Shown here: positions 17,401 through 26,175 of the stretch, piece after piece
Numbering within the stretch: position 1 is the stretch's first letter
Layout: every line of letters starts with the position of its first letter
Origin: CAYWLQ01 sp964458775
GTDB taxonomy: Bacteria > Myxococcota_A > Polyangia > JAAYKL01
NCBI GenBank assembly: GCA_964458775.1
Contig: CAYWLQ010000001.1
Location: 26,918-90,917 of the forward strand
Length of the DNA stretch: 64,000 nucleotides
Direction: 5' to 3'
The notes under the pieces: model-generated
Database searches by the model: none
What the model saw: only the letters and a program-made list of their open reading frames with translations
Told to the model about the DNA's origin: nothing
Program-made: the position numbers and the translations under genes

Positions 17401-18024
17401 GAGGTTTCCGGGATCGGAAGTAACGATTCGCCAATTCTAATAGGAGAGGATTCAGGAGGTTTGCGCAAAGATCCAATACTGACGGTTGATCCCGGCATTG
17501 TTTCGGATGACAAAGAAATAACCGTTACACTTAGCGGTGAAATGGGAAGTACCGGAGCATATATGGTGCAGATTCGGCGTCCCTATACTATACAGGAGTT
17601 TTCAGCTGACCCTGACAGTCCTTTCATTGAAATTGCTATACCCAAGGACGCAGATCTTAGTTTGTTGGAAATTGTTTTAATTGATACCGAAACAGATGTT
17701 GAAATCGACAGGTATGTTCCGGCAAGTGATTCTGAAATTGTAAACGACGGAATAATAGTAATATCCGGAACACAAATGGAAGAATCCGATGCTGTGCACA
17801 ACGCGGCCGCGCTCCCGTCAGATTCAAGCTTTGCAATTCAATTGTTCTATGCCCAAGAGTTGTTAGACGCAGTACAAGTAGGAAGAGGCACGGTATCCTA
17901 TGGAGAAGGCAATTCGGTTATTACAAATACCTCCGCTAAAACTTTCTTTCGAATAGCAAACATAGACACTAACGACAACGCCTCAGATTTTGCCGCAACC
18001 TATATACGTACGCCAGGAAAGTAA
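14404..18024 (+). CDS. Large surface lipoprotein with repeated Ig-like beta domains
   Basis: The 1206-residue product has a signal segment ending in lipobox SITGC (about residue 30). It is otherwise built of repeating beta-sandwich-like stretches with phrases such as TLTASPETVAAGSFGRVIII and DSTLTARMNPEMVFPG, suggesting a string of Ig-like domains exposed on the cell surface. The ATG at 14404 is chosen because it puts the lipobox at the right distance; an in-frame ATG at 14311 would add a non-signal extension. It has no strong ribosome-binding site. Function is unknown, perhaps adhesion or scaffolding. Confidence 0.6.
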   Translation: MTRITPRVFRARWGFLEIIFIFSLSITGCLSTEDRSTPSELILFPASSVRGDVISVTLTLPKIKLDKCDIGDTEQSLEFVDSDGTKSVTVHSIDRLLLSPDSLRAYIAIDSDAALGKAAVSFKCNKNTVLTGSFRIEDIPSEITLTASPETVAAGSFGRVIIIKSNYPFFTDDTEFFFSWKDYIKVTNKRRLDAYSLGQEVEITLDIDPLIPLGDLRISASSSGRIAEGIIRITDRVNSTVNVTPDRVQRQSVNETGPPIYDVMIEGEGIDFVRSDNTGSETDQNKPLISFPENPGITVLDDVQVIELTDDNKVVKAVKAQIRVDSLATLGVTPLYIKSGKQEAWTNFTVLLPSGTPMLKIVGPRTVSRNGVFVTVFVDAINFTFEGMKNVICKEAGCAIQNITVDPIGYKSMSMEVRVAAESSDSYVTVEVEMPDFTVREYLATKASDASVLILNPNSIKQGDRAQQEVFFTFSDGTLFSANPTVQVSPRSGLRINKTALVSDMGSLIVWFDVADDAPTGPSYISVGSGGNIYAAPLRIEAISKDVPQMTLLPGAILRKRDTILIRVQGTGFDLPSSIEGYSFDDPGLKISSVNADSDGSVLLTVEVSPLARKDMAVLYAKSLTGQAAVTFRTLEHNRIPILRPEPVTVSRMAGGGNTSTITIYHPDIVFDMPVVDVNDNIGAEVMRVSGGQSLVFDLRVDPVGLGGWIGLTIKNGAQNYLAPILIDAGGDSTLTARMNPEMVFPGTERLTVTAVLPSGMKVDPGILSVHTAHPGAYVSKARSVSENSVVFILDVTHNAVELGGNQIPIYITTSDGAGLGYIFISGVSVSSISDGQVWQGVFNAKTFTNFRVEDPGPFPSFLQIISEDAVLGDPLLTMTADNNLNIAGKSDNGLIWMMNKNPRWMSIYSEQGLPFGIVNVRSQGRKSTEENVTADDNEWIVKNDPCKTPFLGRGAIQGALDVDTIRMEKPTCRLISFTAARDLADRPWETPDLKMRYWEVSGIGSNDSPILIGEDSGGLRKDPILTVDPGIVSDDKEITVTLSGEMGSTGAYMVQIRRPYTIQEFSADPDSPFIEIAIPKDADLSLLEIVLIDTETDVEIDRYVPASDSEIVNDGIIVISGTQMEESDAVHNAAALPSDSSFAIQLFYAQELLDAVQVGRGTVSYGEGNSVITNTSAKTFFRIANIDTNDNASDFAATYIRTPGK

Positions 18025-18067
18025 CGGCTAGGTTATCTGCATTTCTTAAAAATGAGTCTATTTTTTT

Positions 18068-18778
18068 TTACATAACAAAAGCAGAATCATGCATAAGGCT
18101 TATTCTTTTTTTCCCAGAATAAAGCGATAAAGGCCGCCGCCTAAAACTGCGCCGCCAGAACAGCCATAGTTGTGTGACAGCCCATCCTCCGGCAAAAACG
18201 GCTACGCCTGTGCTTCTCGCAGGGTTTACAGATGTATTGGTAACGGGAATACTTATTAAGTGAATAAGAGTAAGACAAAGACCGATAGCAATCGGTGCAA
18301 ATCCTTTGGGTGCTCTCTCGTCGGTAGCTCCCATTATCACCACTAGAAACATGAGCGTCATTACGATTTCGCAAACAATGCAAGCTATAAGAGAATATTG
18401 TCCAGGAGAGTGTTCGGCAAAACCGTTGGATGCAAAACCTGCCGTAACATCAAATCCGGCCTGGCCTGAGGCAATAAGATATAACACTCCTCCGGCAGCA
18501 ATTCCTCCGACTACTTGAGCGGAGATATAAGGAAACAGATCCTTTGCCGGAAAGCGTCCGCCTGCCCATAGACCGATAGAAACGGCGGGATTAAGATGGC
18601 AGCCGGAAATATGGCCCACTGCAAAAGCCATGGTCAATACAGTTAAGCCGAAAGCCAAAGAAACTCCAAGCAGACCTATACCTACACCAGGAAATGCAGC
18701 AGCCAAAACAGCACTGCCGCATCCTCCAAGCACAAGCCAAAATGTTCCGATAAATTCAGCACCGACTTTGTTAACCAT
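18068..18778 (-). CDS. aqpZ: Aquaporin Z-type channel, C-terminus frameshifted
   Basis: The product is a MIP-family water channel with both NPA motifs: SGCHLNPAVSIGLWAGG in the first half and TNTSVNPARSTGVAVF in the second. Six membrane helices are expected. After QLWLFW the frame leaves the family pattern and ends as a basic tail. The correct end, GGAVLGGGLYRFILGKKE then TAA at 18100-18102, is present in another frame, so a deletion of about 14 bases is inferred. AAAGGAG eight bases upstream selects the ATG at 18778 rather than one at 18805. Confidence 0.85.
   Translation of the reverse strand: MVNKVGAEFIGTFWLVLGGCGSAVLAAAFPGVGIGLLGVSLAFGLTVLTMAFAVGHISGCHLNPAVSIGLWAGGRFPAKDLFPYISAQVVGGIAAGGVLYLIASGQAGFDVTAGFASNGFAEHSPGQYSLIACIVCEIVMTLMFLVVIMGATDERAPKGFAPIAIGLCLTLIHLISIPVTNTSVNPARSTGVAVFAGGWAVTQLWLFWRRSFRRRPLSLYSGKKRISLMHDSAFVM
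18153..18160 (-). other. Frameshift junction in aqpZ
   Basis: The upstream frame ends its homology at LFW and the ancestral frame resumes at GGAVLGG. Relative to typical aquaporins, about four codons (V-A-P-I in many) plus two bases are missing. Confidence 0.7.
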
Positions 18779-19097
18779 ATCTATGCTCCTTTCGTTGAAC
18801 AGCATGAAAAAAGATTATGCATGATACCATGGCATCAATCTATTAGTAGTGCAACAATCAATACTATATAGCATCTCAAACAGGTCTTCGTTTAAGAGCG
18901 AAACTGAGCAGAACTGACAGATGTTTTTCTCATTTTTATTTTCAATACTTTTCCTTATATATTTTGCGTATTCACTTATTCTATTTAATATATAAAAATT
19001 AGAATTCATTGAGTACATCCACCCATTTTTACGAAAGTCTTCCACTATCAGTACAAAAGGGAATTGAGGAGTCTTCCCTGTATACCTGGAGAAAAGA

Positions 19098-20289
19098 ATG
19101 ATTAGAATTGTAGCCTTAAGGTTATTTATGTTTGCTGTCTTTGGGATTGCAGTTTTAATGTGTACAGATTCGGACAGCAATAACGATGTTGCTGACACTG
19201 AGTCTGATTTAACAAGCCAAACAGACGCTGACGCTGACGCTGACGCTGATGCTGATACTGNNNNNNNNNNNNNNNNNNNNNNNNNNNNNNNNNNNNNNNN
19301 NNNNNNNNNNNNNNNNNNNNNNNNNNNNNNNNNNNNNNNNNNNNNNNNNNNNNNNNNNNNATGCCGATTCGGATACTGACGCTGACGCCGATGCTGATGC
19401 TGATTCGGATACTGATGCCGATTCGGATACTGACGCTGACGCCGATGCTGATGCTGATTCGGATACTGACGCTGACGCTGACGCTGACGCTGATGCTGAT
19501 GCTGATGCTGATGCTGATGCTGACGCTGATGCTGACGCTGATGCGGATACAGATGCAGACACGGATACGGATGCGGACACGGATACAGACACAGATTCGG
19601 ATGGAGATTATCAACCTTGTCCGAGGGACGGTAGTCCTTGCAAAATTTTGCCTTTTGGTGATTCTATTACCTGGGGAGTGGGGGATGAAGGAAATGCAGG
19701 ATATCGCGGACCGTTGTTTAGTAAAGCTGTTAATGCAGGCAAGGAAATTACCTTTACCGGTTCTCTCTCTAACGGACCGAATACTGTTTCAGGGCAAAGC
19801 TTTCCCAAAAAAAACCAAGGGCACAGCGGCTGGGGTATTTCTACCGTAACTACTTGGAGCGGAGGTAATGCAGGCATTGCCAGTGTTTTTCCTAGTCCGG
19901 CTATGGATAACTCCAGCGGCGGAACGCCTCATATTATTTTGCTTCACATCGGCACTAATGATTGTACCGAATCGTCCGCTGCGGAGATGACGGATAGACT
20001 CGGAGGTTTAATGGACAAAATTGCCGCAGGTGCTCCGGAGGCTCTTTTGGTTGTTGCGAAGATTATTCCTCTTGCGTGGGGAAACAATGTTATTAATCCT
20101 TACAACAATGCAATTCCGGGCCTTGTTGAAACTCGCGCCGCTGCCGGAAAGCATATCATATGGGTGGATATAAACACCGGATGGAACTACTCTACAATGA
20201 TGGCGTCGGACAATATTCATCCAAACAGCAACGGTTATCAGTTTATGGCAGACAGATGGTTTGACGGAATCAAAGAATTTCTTCCATAG
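19098..20289 (+). CDS. SGNH/GDSL-hydrolase lipoprotein with Asp-rich repeat linker, interrupted by a sequence gap
   Basis: The N-terminus has a signal peptide with lipobox VLMC. A long linker of alternating Asp with Ala, Ser or Thr follows and contains the assembly gap. The C-terminal ~225 residues form an SGNH hydrolase: PFGDSITWG (block I), HIGTNDCTE (block III) and DNIHPNSNGY (block V, Asp/His). The pattern resembles CE3-type carbohydrate esterases. The two sides of the gap are in different frames, but the gap length is arbitrary, so one gene is assumed. GGAGAAAAG precedes the start. It would be anchored to the membrane and act extracytoplasmically. Confidence 0.8.
19222..19602 (+). repeat. 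Low-complexity Asp-codon repeat (GATGCN/GACACN hexamers)
   Basis: Near-perfect six-base repeats encode Asp-Ala, Asp-Ser and Asp-Thr dipeptides within the SGNH lipoprotein. They run on both sides of the N gap, so the true repeat length is unknown. Confidence 0.9.
19261..19360. other. Assembly gap of 100 N
   Basis: Exactly 100 N lie inside the Asp-codon repeat. The number is probably a placeholder, so the true distance is unknown. Confidence 0.99.
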
Positions 20290-20322
20290 ATCAGTTCTAT
20301 CAATATCCAAAAACTCCGGATT

Positions 20323-20374
20323 GGCGGCGAAATGGATGTAGGATAAAATCGAAGTATTTCGCCGCCGATTTTTT
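20323..20374 (+). terminator. Intrinsic terminator after the SGNH lipoprotein gene
   Basis: GGCGGCGAAAT (20323-20333) pairs perfectly with ATTTCGCCGCC (20356-20366) across a 22-base loop. Two bases later a run of six T follows (20369-20374). Confidence 0.75.
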
Positions 20375-20483
20375 GAGGTTCATTCTTGTTTGTTCATGAA
20401 TAAATAAACAGTTATCACAGGGACTTATTGGTTTCCTATATTGCTGAAAGCGGACGGCCCGAAAATTGCTTAGTTTTCGGAAC

Positions 20484-22010
20484 ATGAATCAAGACAGGTC
20501 AGTTTCGATTGTTGTTAAGAAAGGTTGTGAGGTAGTTGCTTCTTATGCTTTTTCTTTTGGACAAGAACTTATTATAGGAAGAGACGAAAAGTCGGACATA
20601 TATCTCAGTTCTTTTGAGGTGTCACGACGTCACGCAATAGTTCGTTTAGAAGAAGAAAAGATCGCTGTTTATGACCGTTCACAAAATGGAATTTTTATTG
20701 AGTCGTGTCGACTGGAAAGCTTTTCCTATGTTGATTACGGTACTGTGCTTCATATCGAACCTTTTGATGTTGTTTTGGGATCTGCAACAGTTATTAAACA
20801 AGAAAGTACAGAATATTATTATCGCTTAGTACATGAGCGATTAGTAGAAAACATAGATTTAGATGTTTTACGTAAAAACAACGAAGATTTACGTCCGAGA
20901 GTTGAGTCGGCAATTGAAAGAATTGCGGCAGCTGAGAGAATTCCTTCTCACATAAATCTTACACAAATGACTAAAGATGTTGCTGACGAAGCACTGGGGC
21001 TAGGACCTCTTGAAAAGCTTCTTAGTGATGAAAAGGTTTCGGAAATAATGGTGGTGGATCCTTTTTGTATTTTTGCAGAGAGAAGCGGAAAACTAGAGAA
21101 AACCGATCTTTCGTTTACATCTGAAAAAGCAGTTCGCACTGTTATTGATAGAATTATTGCTCCTCTCGGACGCAGAATTGATGAGTTGTCTCCCATGGTT
21201 GATGCCAGACTTCCCGACGGGTCTAGGGTGAACGCAGTGGTGCCGCCTTTGGCAATTCGCGGTTCTTGTATTACTATAAGAAAGTTTGCCAAGACGCCGC
21301 TGTCTATGAAAGACCTTATAGGCTTCGGTTCTCTTACCAAAGAAATGGCGGAGATGTTGGATAAGTCGGTTAGATCCAAAGCAAACATTATTATTTCGGG
21401 CGGCACGGGATCAGGAAAGACCACTCTTTTAGGTGTACTGTCCAATGCAATTCCCGAAGGAGAAAGAATCGTAACCATAGAAGATGCGGCTGAGCTTCGT
21501 TTGGGACAATCGCATGTGGTGTCTTTGGAAACTCGTCCTGCAAATGCTGAAGGCAAGGGTCATGTTTCTATTCGAGATTTGGTTTGTAATGCTCTTAGAA
21601 TGCGGCCTGACCGAATAGTTGTGGGAGAGTGTAGAGGCGGCGAAGCTTTAGATATGTTGCAGGCCATGAACACAGGACATGACGGCTCATTGACAACGCT
21701 TCATGCAAACTCCCCGAGAGAAGCGGTGTTGAGGCTGGAGACCTTGTGTCTCATGGCGGGGGTGAGTTTGCCTTCGAGAGCTATACGTGACCAAATAGCT
21801 TCTGCTGTAGACCTCATTGTTCAGCAATCGCGAACTGCTGACGGTGCAAGAAGAGTAACTGCTATTACTGAAGTTACCGGTATTGAAGACGACGGCGAAA
21901 TTCAAATGAATGACATTTTTCGGTTCATTTCTTACGGTGAGACCAAAGAAGGTGAGTTTACAGCCACAGGGCGATTACCTCAATGCCTGGGCATTGACGG
22001 CGTTTTCTAA
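20484..22010 (+). CDS. cpaF: FHA-domain CpaF-type secretion ATPase
   Basis: The 508-residue product fuses an N-terminal FHA domain (about 20-95; IIGRDEKSDIYLSSFEVSRR) to a type II/IV secretion ATPase. It has Walker A GGTGSGKTT near 306, Walker B IVVGECRGGEALDMLQAM and GHDGSLTTLHAN. CpaF powers assembly of Tad/Flp pili or related secretion. An FHA domain binds phosphothreonine, so assembly may respond to Ser/Thr kinases. The ATG at 20484 is preferred over one 18 bases upstream because CGGAAC precedes it. tadB and tadC follow directly. Confidence 0.9.
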   Translation: MNQDRSVSIVVKKGCEVVASYAFSFGQELIIGRDEKSDIYLSSFEVSRRHAIVRLEEEKIAVYDRSQNGIFIESCRLESFSYVDYGTVLHIEPFDVVLGSATVIKQESTEYYYRLVHERLVENIDLDVLRKNNEDLRPRVESAIERIAAAERIPSHINLTQMTKDVADEALGLGPLEKLLSDEKVSEIMVVDPFCIFAERSGKLEKTDLSFTSEKAVRTVIDRIIAPLGRRIDELSPMVDARLPDGSRVNAVVPPLAIRGSCITIRKFAKTPLSMKDLIGFGSLTKEMAEMLDKSVRSKANIIISGGTGSGKTTLLGVLSNAIPEGERIVTIEDAAELRLGQSHVVSLETRPANAEGKGHVSIRDLVCNALRMRPDRIVVGECRGGEALDMLQAMNTGHDGSLTTLHANSPREAVLRLETLCLMAGVSLPSRAIRDQIASAVDLIVQQSRTADGARRVTAITEVTGIEDDGEIQMNDIFRFISYGETKEGEFTATGRLPQCLGIDGVF

Positions 22011-22020
22011 GGAGACCTAT

Positions 22021-22881
22021 ATGATAGATAATCCATATTCGCTATTGTATATTCTTTCCGTGCTAATGTTTGGGGTATTTGTAACCCTTTTGATGCATTC
22101 GTTAATATTCGGCAGCAATTCAATAGCCCAAAAGTTCGAGGCATATCGAAGAAAATGGATAGGACGCGTTACTGTTTTTGATATTCCCCCTTGGGTAATA
22201 CACTTACCGATAATACAGATTGTCGCAGTTTTGCTCTTCTTGATTGCTGCTTGGATATTGAGAGAACCTAAATTTTTAGCAGCAAGTTTTGTTTGTTTGA
22301 CGCTTCCTTTTTTGTTGCTGAAAAGAGCCGAAAAAAAAAGAAGACGGCGATTTGAAGATGACTTGGACGGCTTTTTGGTAGCGCTGGCCGATTCATTAAC
22401 AGCGGTACCCAATTTGACAGAAGCTCTTTCAACTCTAAGACCTAACTTAATGCCCCCCATACGAGATGAAGTTAGCAGAGCTCTTGCCGAAGTCAGATTA
22501 GGACAAACTGTTGATGATGCTCTCATTGGTATGGCTGCGAGAGTTAAGATGACAGGATTGGACGCAGCGGTCGGAGCTGTCGTTCTCAGTAGACAGGTCG
22601 GAGGTGATCTGCCCAAGACACTTCGAAGAATCGCTGAGACAGTTCGTGAAATGGCAAGACTGGAAGGAGTTGTTCAAAGCAAAACCGCTGAGGGCCGAAC
22701 TCAAGCCTTTGTAATAGGCATACTCCCTCCGGGATTGGTGTTGTATTTTGAAAAAATTAATCCCGAATGGCTGGCACCCATGTGGAGTGATCCAATCGGA
22801 TGGGTTCTATTTGGAGCAGCAGCTGTTGCCGAAATTGTGGCTTTGGCTCTGATCAGAAAGATAATGGCGGTCGACATATGA
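22021..22881 (+). CDS. tadB: TadB-like pilus/secretion platform protein
   Basis: The 286-residue protein has membrane helices near its N- and C-terminus around a cytoplasmic T2SSF/GspF domain (RRFEDDLDGFLVALADSLTA ... GGDLPKTLRRIAETVREM). TadB-type proteins form the inner-membrane platform that CpaF drives. AAGGAG upstream of 22021 sets the start, 10 bases after cpaF. Its stop overlaps the tadC start (ATGA). Confidence 0.85.
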   Translation: MIDNPYSLLYILSVLMFGVFVTLLMHSLIFGSNSIAQKFEAYRRKWIGRVTVFDIPPWVIHLPIIQIVAVLLFLIAAWILREPKFLAASFVCLTLPFLLLKRAEKKRRRRFEDDLDGFLVALADSLTAVPNLTEALSTLRPNLMPPIRDEVSRALAEVRLGQTVDDALIGMAARVKMTGLDAAVGAVVLSRQVGGDLPKTLRRIAETVREMARLEGVVQSKTAEGRTQAFVIGILPPGLVLYFEKINPEWLAPMWSDPIGWVLFGAAAVAEIVALALIRKIMAVDI

Positions 22882-23780
22882 TGGAATATACAGAATTAGC
22901 GTGTATTGCGTTGCTGATTTTTTTTTCTGTTGTAACAATAGTAATTCAATTTTGGCCGGACATCAGACCGTCTTCACCGGAGAGCGGAGAAAGAGGGATT
23001 TTACGCAAGGAAGCCTTGTCAGAACATCAGTTTTTGAGAAGGGTCGAACCGGTCATTTTGGTTCTCTCAAACATGATATCAAAGGTTCCCTTACCCGGTT
23101 TGCAGTTACGGGCAAAAGTTCTTACCGAAAAAGCCGGTTATCCGATTGGAATTGGTGCTGACGATTTGTTGTCGCTGTCAGTTATCTGCTCATTTTTAGG
23201 AAGTATATTATTTAGTTTTCTGGCAATTAAATTTGAACGCGAGATTCAAGTAGGTATTGTTGTCGGATTAATTTTTGGAGCGGTTGCACCGTGGTTTAAG
23301 CTGCAAGATATAGCAAAGCATCGCGTAATCGCAATTACCAGGGGATTGCCGGGTGTGGTTGATCTTATATCTCTATCAATGGAATCGGGTTTGGATTTTG
23401 TTAGAGCCGTTGAGCAGACAGCAAAGAGACTATCTCGCAATAATCCCTTACGGTTTGAACTTGAATTAATTTTGCACAAGCTTTCTTTGGGGTCTTCCAG
23501 GGCAGATGTTTTATTGTCGCTTGCACAGAGAATTCCTGTTCCCTCTATTCAACAGTTTACAGCTTCTGTTATTCAGGCAGAAAAGAGAGGTACTCCTTTG
23601 GCAGAAGTATTGGCAACACAAGCAAGAGTTCAGCGAATAAAACGTTCGCAGGCGGCAGAGCAAGCTGCAGCAAGAGCTGCCGTGTTTTTGATAGGACCGC
23701 TAATGATGATCTTTTTGTGTGTAATGATAATAATAATGGGGCCGTTCGCAGTTAAATTTATAAGGGGTGATATGTTTTAA
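22878..23780 (+). CDS. tadC: TadC-like pilus/secretion platform protein
   Basis: The 300-residue protein is the second T2SSF platform subunit. It has an N-terminal helix, a central pair of helices, GLPGVVDLISLSMESGLDFVRAVEQ in the cytoplasmic domain, and a C-terminal hydrophobic helix. The start overlaps the tadB stop by four bases (ATGA). The locus has only cpaF-tadB-tadC here; pilin, prepilin peptidase, secretin and TadZ are not in the window. The gene ends three bases before the convergent M48 protease gene. Confidence 0.85.
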   Translation: MMEYTELACIALLIFFSVVTIVIQFWPDIRPSSPESGERGILRKEALSEHQFLRRVEPVILVLSNMISKVPLPGLQLRAKVLTEKAGYPIGIGADDLLSLSVICSFLGSILFSFLAIKFEREIQVGIVVGLIFGAVAPWFKLQDIAKHRVIAITRGLPGVVDLISLSMESGLDFVRAVEQTAKRLSRNNPLRFELELILHKLSLGSSRADVLLSLAQRIPVPSIQQFTASVIQAEKRGTPLAEVLATQARVQRIKRSQAAEQAAARAAVFLIGPLMMIFLCVMIIIMGPFAVKFIRGDMF

Positions 23781-23783
23781 ATA

Positions 23784-25022
23784 TCAGGTTTTTATTGCGG
23801 CTAAACGATCTTTTAGTGCGGGGTGTGAATTATAGTAACTTCGATACCACGGATGAGATCCGGGGCTGGATAGATTTTGCTTGGAAAGAGCTATTAGGGC
23901 TTCTGACAAATCCGTACTGTTTCCAGTGGCCTTGACTGCAAATTTGTCTGCTGCATATTCATCGCGTCTTGATCCTAATCTTGCAGCCCAAGCAAAAGGT
24001 GCTGCAATTTCTGAAATAATTAGAGAAAAAATTATTATTGCTGCAAAGTCTGAAGACTTTGAAAATCCAAATCCGTGATACAATGCCGAAACATCTTTTG
24101 ATACTGCTATTAGAAAGAATATAATGCCTGTGATTACAAGCATAATCGCTGTTCTTTTCATAACATGTTTAAGCATAAAGTGTCCAAGTTCGTGCGCCAG
24201 TACCGCCAAAAGTTGAGGGCGTGTTACTTTGTCCAGCAATGTGTCGAAAAGAACGATTTTTTTTGTACCGATTAGGCCGACAATAAAGGCATTGGCGTGA
24301 GTTGAACGGCGCGAGCCGTCCATTAAAAACACCCTGTTTAACGGAAATTTGACAGAGGCGGCCAGCGCTGCTGCGTCGGTTTGCAAGTTGTCATCAACAG
24401 GCGTGAACTTGTTAAACATAGGCATTATAACAGAAGGATAGAGCCATGCTGCGAAAAGCTGAAAAACAGAAACACCTAAGAACGCATAGAGCCACCAATA
24501 GGTACCGCCGTGAGCCATAAGACTGAGCACGAGAGACAGTAACAGTGCTCCCAATATTGCTCCGACAACAAGTCCTTTTAGCTTGTCCTGTACAAAATCG
24601 GAGACTGTTAAACGATTAAAGCCGTAACGCTGCTCAATGACAAAAGTGCTATAGATTTGAAACGGTAATGAGAAAAACTCATTTGTCGAAGCCAGAAGCG
24701 CAAAAAACATCAAGCCGGATACAAGTTGTCCTTTGTCTGCTGTTGAAACAATTGATTCCAGTGTACCGAAGCCCCATAGAATCATGAACCAAATAAAAAC
24801 GGCATCCGCGAAATCGGCTAACATGCCCAGTTTGAGTTTATCCCTGCTATACGATGAGGCTTTTCGAATCGTTTCGAGATCTGTTTTCCCCTTTAAGTGA
24901 TTAGGCACCACATCTTTGCGCTTTTTGAGGTAACTGTATTGCAATATATTTAGCAACAGTTCAAATCCTCGGCGAAAGACAAACAAGGCTAGAAAGCCGT
25001 ATATAATTACGTTTGATGACAT
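23784..25022 (-). CDS. M48 (Ste24/CAAX prenyl protease type) zinc metalloprotease
   Basis: This integral membrane metalloprotease has about seven helices. The catalytic motif HELGH is preceded by QLLAVLAHE, and a downstream SRRDEYAADKFAVK supplies the third zinc ligand (Glu). It is close to the Ste24/HtpX group, which cleaves membrane or lipidated proteins. It follows dnaJ immediately, as membrane quality-control proteases often follow chaperones. A TTG at 25046, overlapping the dnaJ stop, is an alternative start. The ATG at 25022 lacks a clear ribosome-binding site, so the start is uncertain. Confidence 0.85.
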   Translation of the reverse strand: MSSNVIIYGFLALFVFRRGFELLLNILQYSYLKKRKDVVPNHLKGKTDLETIRKASSYSRDKLKLGMLADFADAVFIWFMILWGFGTLESIVSTADKGQLVSGLMFFALLASTNEFFSLPFQIYSTFVIEQRYGFNRLTVSDFVQDKLKGLVVGAILGALLLSLVLSLMAHGGTYWWLYAFLGVSVFQLFAAWLYPSVIMPMFNKFTPVDDNLQTDAAALAASVKFPLNRVFLMDGSRRSTHANAFIVGLIGTKKIVLFDTLLDKVTRPQLLAVLAHELGHFMLKHVMKRTAIMLVITGIIFFLIAVSKDVSALYHGFGFSKSSDFAAIIIFSLIISEIAAPFAWAARLGSRRDEYAADKFAVKATGNSTDLSEALIALSKQNLSSPGSHPWYRSYYNSHPALKDRLAAIKT

Positions 25023-25038
25023 GTGTATGTTTGAGATG

Positions 25039-26157
25039 CTATTCAAAAAGGCTTTTTAGTTTGCCGACAAAAGATTGAGATTTGGCTTCAACTTCGGTTC
25101 CCAATTCTTTTCCCAATTGAGTAATGAGTTCTTTTTGGCGATCAGTAAGAATTGAAGGAATGTCTATTTCGATATGAACCATTTGGTCGCCTCTTATACC
25201 CGTTCTGAGTCCTGGAACGCCTTTTCCTTTTAGTCGATATATACGACCGTGTTCAGTTCCTGGACGAATGCGAAGTTTGACTGATGAATCAACAGTCGGA
25301 ACTTCAATTTCGCCGCCCAGCACAGCCTGAGGATAAGTAATACGGATGATACTGTGCAAATCGTTATTTCGTCTGACGAATTTATCATGTTTTTCAACAT
25401 GAATCATAATGAGAAGATCACCGTCAGGAGCTCCGCCTCGACCTTGCTCTCCTGCTCCGGGAACGACCTTTACGGCACCGTCATCTACACCGGGAGGCAG
25501 TGATACCTCAAAGGACTCTTCTTTCTCGTTCATTCCGGTTCCTGAACAATGTTTGCAAAAATCAACAATGATTTCTCCTTGGCCGCCGCATGCCGGGCAT
25601 ACTGTGCTCATGGAAAATATTCCCTGCTGAAGGCGAACTGTTCCGTTACCTCCGCACTGATCACATTTTTTTGGAGAAGTACCTTCGGCAGCCCCGGAGC
25701 CTTTGCAAGAATCGCAGCGAACCGGCCTCTGCACGGTTACCTTTGCCTCTGCTCCGTTGATTGTATCTTCCAACTTAATATTCAAATCATACTTAAGATC
25801 GCGTCCCGGTTTGCCGCGCCGTTTTCGTTGCGGCATGTGACCTCCACCGCCGAATACGGAGCCGAATATGGATTCGAAAAAATCCGTCATTGATGATATG
25901 TCTACATGTGCGGCATTGCCTCCGAAGCCCATGTTCGGCGCCTCATGACCGAATCGGTCATACTGAGATCGCTTAGCAGGGTCGGAAAGTACTTGAAAGG
26001 CTTCTGTCAGCTCTTTAAATTTCTCGGCGGCAGTACCATCGTTTGGATTTTGATCGGGGTGATACTTCATAGCAAGTCGCCGATAAGATTTCTTCAGTTG
26101 ATCAGGAGTTGCGTTGCGTTGAACCTCCAACACTTCATAATAGTCTTTTTTTGCCAT
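25039..26157 (-). CDS. dnaJ: Chaperone DnaJ (Hsp40)
   Basis: The 372-residue co-chaperone has the J-domain HPD triad at 33-35 and a Gly/Phe-rich region. Four zinc-finger repeats follow (CDSCKGSG, CDQCGGNG, CPACGGQG, CKHCSGTG), then the C-terminal substrate-binding domains. It stimulates the DnaK ATPase and delivers clients. It lies 18 bases after dnaK and has full family length. Confidence 0.96.
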   Translation of the reverse strand: MAKKDYYEVLEVQRNATPDQLKKSYRRLAMKYHPDQNPNDGTAAEKFKELTEAFQVLSDPAKRSQYDRFGHEAPNMGFGGNAAHVDISSMTDFFESIFGSVFGGGGHMPQRKRRGKPGRDLKYDLNIKLEDTINGAEAKVTVQRPVRCDSCKGSGAAEGTSPKKCDQCGGNGTVRLQQGIFSMSTVCPACGGQGEIIVDFCKHCSGTGMNEKEESFEVSLPPGVDDGAVKVVPGAGEQGRGGAPDGDLLIMIHVEKHDKFVRRNNDLHSIIRITYPQAVLGGEIEVPTVDSSVKLRIRPGTEHGRIYRLKGKGVPGLRTGIRGDQMVHIEIDIPSILTDRQKELITQLGKELGTEVEAKSQSFVGKLKSLFE

Positions 26158-26175
26158 ATAATATTCGCCTTATTG

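Noticed and set aside
18815..19198. Minus-strand frame overlapping the start of the SGNH lipoprotein
   Set aside because: It overlaps a well-supported gene start and has no family features.
19126..19614. Long open frames on the opposite strand of the Asp-codon repeat
   Set aside because: They are by-products of the six-base repeat, have no start signals, and cross the N gap.
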